64,000 nucleotides of DNA from Mesorhabditis belari (lineage: Eukaryota > Nematoda > Chromadorea > Rhabditida > Rhabditidae), in NCBI GenBank assembly GCA_958450365.1, contig CAUEEP010000930.1, forward strand, positions 248,001-312,000, read 5' to 3'. This document shows positions 59,507-64,000 of this stretch, piece after piece. The notes beneath the pieces are model-generated. The model made no database searches, was not told the origin of the DNA, and saw only the letters and a list, made by a program, of their open reading frames with translations. Position 1 is the first letter of the stretch, and each line of letters opens with the position of its first letter. A program made the translations under genes and the position numbers.

Positions 59507-61126
59507 ATGAAATCTCCGACACAGAGATCGACCGATATCTCTCGAAACCGCTAGATGACGACGCTGTCCGCGAGATGGACATCAAGTTCCGCGTTTTGAA
59601 AGCAATTCTAGAGGTTGAGCCAACCTAGTGCAAGGAAAAGTCATGTTTCAGCAAATCGATGACAAAAACGAAAGGCAGAGACATTTCAAAGAGATCTACC
59701 AGGAGTATGCGGCGTGGTGTGAGGCTCGAATCGACTCAAAAGTCATGATGTACTTTGTGCACAAATTTCACACCGAGTGCGCTCTGTACATGCTGGAACA
59801 CCATGGAATTGAGGTCAATGTTCGGCTATACGAGGTTTGCGTTTATTGAGTACTCAATGATTGGATGTTTTTGAAAAAACTCAAAAACACTGAACTTTTG
59901 CTCAAATGAATATTGTCTATTATATCATTGACTGTTTTTGGATTCGTTGTGAATCCATTTTCGAAAACTGGGTTATTTTACCTTTAGAATGAGCTCATTC
60001 GTCGTACGGAGGACCCAAAATGGACGGACGCGCAAAAGCTCAAGCGCAAAGTACTGCAAAGACGGAAATCGAAGGTGAGTTGATCAGATTTTGACCATAC
60101 AGTGAAAGTCGAATTTAGCTAACAAAGAAGAAAATTTGTGCGCAAAAGGTTAGAGATGTGTTCAACGAGTTGTTGGCTGGGGTTGGTGTGAGATTTGTTA
60201 GCTTTAGTGTCACTTACATTATGGATTTTCCACAAGTCAATAAGCCAGTCAAAAATGCTATTGAAGAACATACTTTCCTGAAGTAAGTTCAAAACTTTTG
60301 AACTTTTAGGAGTTTGACAATGTGCTCGCGTGTGATCGCTCATTGAGCATTGAGAAAATCTCGACACTCATCGAATACTCGAAAAGTAAACGCGACTGTT
60401 TCTCGAGGACTCTTTGCAAGTATGACAAACATGGGGAATTGTCTAAGCTGCTTGACAAAGGGCTCGTCGACAACTGGATCTTTTTCTTTTACTGCTTGGT
60501 GAGTCGATGTTTCCCGGTACAACTAATCAATAAACAGTCGGCATTCTAACCAGAATTATTTCAAAGACATGTTCCGTTGTCACCTTTTCATGCTTACATG
60601 AATAAAGTATTGATATAAAAGCGATTTTTCCGGGCCTGGCCTGTCTTGACTTGGCTACGTTCTGAGGACTTGTTCAGGCCGACTTTGGCCTAGCTTAAAC
60701 CTGGTCTGGCCTAGTTTACAGCCCTAATGATAGATTTTGTATTCAAAAAGATGACAAGGACCTTGACAAATAAAACCAATTTTCAGCCAAACAAAGGCTT
60801 CGGGGAGAGGGAGACGATTAATGAGTACGAGCGAGTGCGCAGAGATCTTCCGTTAAACGTTCCGACCGAGACCCACATCGATTTACTGAGCAATATAAAT
60901 GAGTGGTTCAAGGTAAAGAAAAATGTTTTTGTTTTGTAAAATAGTTTCCAAGAATTCAATTCAGAGGCGAGAACCGGAAGAACAGAAGCAAAGAGAAAAT
61001 GAGGAGAAACGACGACAAGACGAGATCTTGAGGAGGCTGGAAGATGCGAACAATTCGAGGAACGGATTCTTTTTGCTGAGGCTGCTAAATATCATCTACA
61101 ATTCAGGCAGAAAATTGCTTAATAAC
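59507..61126 (+). pseudogene. X3: partial X copy downstream of gene D
   Basis: Exons near 59507-59613, 59652-59834, 59988-60074, 60116-60180, 60310-60499, 60788-60912 and 60966-61126. The same families of motifs as X1 (WCEARIDSKVMMYFVHKFH, KWTDAQKLKRKV, LCKYDKHGELSKLL). Unlike X1 and X2 it keeps a donor (AAG-GTAAAG) after the exon ending in the NEWFK motif. The last exon shows the same halfway change of frame (QxENEEKRRQDEI in one frame, LFAEAAKYHLQFRQKIA in another). There is no start exon; it begins 330 bp after the gene D stop. Confidence 0.6.
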
Positions 61127-61329
61127 TAACATGGTTATTGGGTTGATGGGTATGAAATGTCGCTAAAAATAAACAGCTGATTTATTCAGTCGTTTACATG
61201 CAATCATTATCAATAGTTTTTCTTTATTTTGGATACTTTGAGCTCATTTTACTGGTAAAGACCAGATGCCTTTTTTGTAGAAAATCTTTTGGTTTTAATG
61301 CGAATTAATCCGTAAGCACATCATATTCG

Positions 61330-62135
61330 AAATCAAACGTTTTATGTTCAAATCATTGCTCATCACTAGTTGCTCACTCAATAGTAGTTATCAGAAGATG
61401 CAAGATTAGGGCTGTATGCAGGATGGATCTTCACCCTCATTGAGTTTAGTTTAAAACGAGTCATCTTCGAAACGTGCGGTCTAGCATTATCATGATCATG
61501 TCTCTAGCAAAGATTTGACGGATCTGACTGAGTATTGGATTGAGTTGAGTGTCATCTTGCTATTCAGTTCCCAGTTTTTCAAATACTAGAACACCGAGAG
61601 CATAAACTTTTTCTTATCCACGCTCGGCATGACCTTGAGTTCGGGCTTTTCCCCCTGCGCAACCCATTGACGCTTTCACTGAAAGTTAAGAGTTAGAACT
61701 CATTTTCAGCCTTTGTAACAAAGTAAAGACTAAAAACGATTTGCGCTTGCATCGAGAAGGGTAAGCGGCGCTGATTGAAACGCGTTGTCATTTCTGGGGA
61801 TCTGTTACATCTGTTAGGTCTTTTAAGTCTATCTGTTGTCTCTGTTAAGTCATGTCGAATCCAAGTCTCTAATTTTGACCCAAGTTTATGCAAATTTTCG
61901 ACGATGATCAACCAATAACTCTTTTGATATTAGGAAGGAAGCTTGTTGGTTTGAAAAATTTCGAGCAACTTGGAATTTACAGCTGCATTGCTGGACGACC
62001 ACTCAGTTTGTCTTCGTTTATCCTCAGAACGAAGTTTAGCAAACCAATTTGCATCTGAGGCTTCTCCTTTCACATAAACATTTTTAATATTAGCTGAACA
62101 CTAGCGGCCATTATGTTCTTGTAGAAATTCGTATC
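61330..62135 (-). pseudogene. Decayed mariner transposase relic
   Basis: Third copy of the relic found downstream of X1 and X2, with the same motif order on the minus strand and many stops. Confidence 0.7.
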
Positions 62136-62710
62136 ATATAACGTGTCACAGATGTCCAAGTGGGACATTTCCAATAGCCAAAAGTCGACAAAGTTTCGAA
62201 ATAACAAAAAGTGAGGAAACCCGGTTTCATGGTTTTTAGAAAAGTGTTCTTGACTTTATTTGTTTACGAATTTCAAGAATCGGAAAAATAGTGACATTTC
62301 ATACCAATCAAACCATTATCTAAGCACCAAATAAGCTTGTCCTTAGCTTTCTGTTTTGAAATAATACAATTGTTAAAGTGTAAACTTTAGCCAGTAAAAA
62401 ATCTAAAAACAGTTCTAAACTTTAGCCAAAAAACCAATATTTTATCAGAAAATCTTTGTAAATCATCATTTTATAGTTACCTCACTTGGAATGACCTCAC
62501 AGTATAGAAGGCATCCACGAGCGAGAAACTATCACGAATCTGGGTCACGATCGAATCGGAGGACTGACTCTGGTCAAGAAATGGAACCATTAAACGATCT
62601 TTAATAAATTTTTGAGTCCATTTTTGGTGGATGAGAGAAAACGATGGCCATTCGATTGTTCTTGTATTTATTTCAGTTTTAATTCTGTTTTTAGTTAAAA
62701 ATATATCAAG

Positions 62711-62990
62711 ATGAGCGATCAGGACAAGAATTTATCGGTAAATGACTTATTTAGACAAAAATTGAATTAATTTTAGGTTTTGCCTACCATTGAAAAAATT
62801 GGCTTTGATGAGTGATGATGAGAAATTGAGACAGAAAACATTGTTGATGATTGAAGAAGTAATTTGGAGAAAGGATTGGAAAGATTTGAAGAAGGAGATA
62901 ATGGTGAGGGGAAAAGTGGATTCAAATAAAGATTGCTTCAGGAAATCATTGATGACCACAGAGCTTCAACGTTTCACACGCGTTTCGATA
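62711..62990 (+). pseudogene. Broken X start (exons 1-3)
   Basis: ATG 62711 (MSDQDKNLS), then an exon at about 62777 whose A-run has one base more than in X2 (near 62793-62798), shifting LALMSDDEKLRQKT out of frame. Exon 3 is truncated by a deletion that joins it to the shared block end near 63000. Confidence 0.75.
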
Positions 62991-63455
62991 GTGATTTAAA
63001 AGGTCTTGTGCAAAATCGTTTAGTGCTTCATTGTCAATCAACTTTGGGGTTCTACCCTGTAAACCCGAGCTAATTGTAAGGCCCGGCCAGAGCTCGGTCA
63101 GAACCCAGGTTCATGACAGCGTTTCAACCAGACTCTAGGGTCTATAAATGAGGTCAACCAGGCCGGTACAGCCAGAGTCAAGGACCAGGTTCTGCCAAGT
63201 CTGGCCTCCACAAGATCTTGGGATCTGTCAAATCAGGTCAGAAGTTACCAGATTTATTCCAATAGAGGAGCTTTCTTTTTTTCATTTTTCATTTTTTCGA
63301 ATTGCGAACTCTCGGCTAGCAAAATGTTCAACTTTTTAAAGACTCTCAAAGACCTTAAATGATAGTTATAGACTAGAACAGCTTAATGATGTCGAAAAGT
63401 GGATGAAAATCCAAGGAAAGCACCCATTTTTGAGCTCTTGTAAATCTGGGTGTAG

Positions 63456-64000
63456 TTAGGTCACAAAAAAGAATTTTAGAGGGACAATGAAAAACAGAAA
63501 ATCCAGCTCTATTCGTTGTTGGAGAATCTTCGTGTAGAGCTGGTACAGGACCGATAGCAGAGATATTGGCCTGTAGTTTCCGATGTCTTCTTTGTCACCT
63601 TTCTTGTAAAGCAGGACTGTCCTTGCTTCTCGCCAGTGGTCAGGCATCCCCTGGTTGTGGAGGTAGGTGGTGAAGCGTTCGGCCAGCAGCTTGTGTATGT
63701 CTTCTCCTCCAGCCTTGAGTAGCTCTATCTTGATGTTGTCTGGTCCTGGTGCTGTTCCAGTCTTGGTGGCGGCGATGGCTTCTTCGATCGGTATTTCTTC
63801 TGTCCAGCTCTGTGGAGTTGGTGTTGTTCCTGATTTGGATCCTCCGTCGAGGAATTGACGGTCACCGTTGTCGTTGCGTGTACCGAGTTCGGACTTTCCG
63901 AGTCCGCCGGTGCGGCTGCTGTTCCCGATGATCGCGTTGAAGTCTCCGAGCACGAACTTGTAGAAGCTCCTGTCTTTCTTGAGTGTTGCTTCGAGGTCTT
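63456..64000 (-). pseudogene. Non-LTR retrotransposon endonuclease/RT fragment
   Basis: Minus strand: LGDFNAIIG (endonuclease), then after a short linker GTAPGPDNIKIELLKAGG and NYRPISLLSVLYQLYTKIL (start of the reverse transcriptase domain), RTE-like. The distance between endonuclease and RT motifs is short, suggesting an internal deletion. The 3' side is cut off at about 63510 and the 5' side continues beyond the window. Confidence 0.85.

Overview
The window looks like nuclear DNA of an animal, most probably a nematode. The coding sequence is split into many short exons by small GT-AG introns with TTTCAG or TTTTAG acceptors. Several first exons begin directly after an acceptor-like TTTCAG/CTAG, as at a spliced-leader site. 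The mobile elements (Tc3-like, mariner, pogo-like, RTE-type LINE fragments) and the AT-rich, repeat-rich introns fit this. No bacterial operons, rRNA genes or CRISPR arrays are visible. All gene models were read by eye from exon frames, splice signals and comparison between paralogues inside the window. No database was consulted.

The main content is a duplicated gene cassette. Type I atlastin-like GTPase genes (B, 8166-16379; G, 39819-47925) lie on the minus strand. Type II atlastin-like GTPase genes (C, 17773-23935; D, 54051-59178) lie on the plus strand. Each type I gene is head-to-head with a type II gene, and each type II gene is followed by members of an unrecognised helical family, called X here (X1 24251-25860, X2 27274-30118, X3 59507-61126, plus the longer relative F, 33376-37985). 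All four GTPases show the atlastin/GBP-type G1 P-loop with its arginine, the switch Thr, the DTQGTFD G3 region and the RD G4 motif. None shows the transmembrane hairpin of true atlastins; a long charged helical tail follows instead. Gene D looks damaged (frameshift at G3, altered P-loop). Gene A (3860-7434, minus), beside B, is an unrecognised multi-exon gene ending in a hydrophobic tail-anchor-like segment.

Region by region: 1-3.8 kb holds a LINE tail, a mariner element with near-complete ends but a frame-broken transposase, minisatellites and a foldback; 3.9-7.4 kb gene A with a 0.6 kb satellite in one intron; 8.2-16.4 kb gene B; 16.4-17.8 kb the divergent B/C spacer with a foldback enclosing a tRNA-like core; 17.8-23.9 kb gene C; 24-31.8 kb tandem X blocks, each carrying a decayed mariner; 32-38 kb an X exon relic and gene F; 38-39.8 kb tRNA-like loci and a MITE family; 39.8-47.9 kb gene G; 48-54 kb a repeat-rich divergent spacer with a duplicated segment, a truncated Tc3-like element and a pogo-like element whose empty site is preserved nearby; 54-59.2 kb gene D; 59.5-63.2 kb the X3 block and a broken X start; 63.5-64 kb a LINE endonuclease/RT fragment running off the end. 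About sixteen degenerate tRNA-like sequences are scattered through introns and spacers.

Working idea (inference): the repeated divergent type I / type II / X cassette is a co-inherited and perhaps co-regulated set of dynamin-superfamily GTPases with a partner protein. It would be analogous to GBP or atlastin systems, but apparently soluble and fast-evolving.
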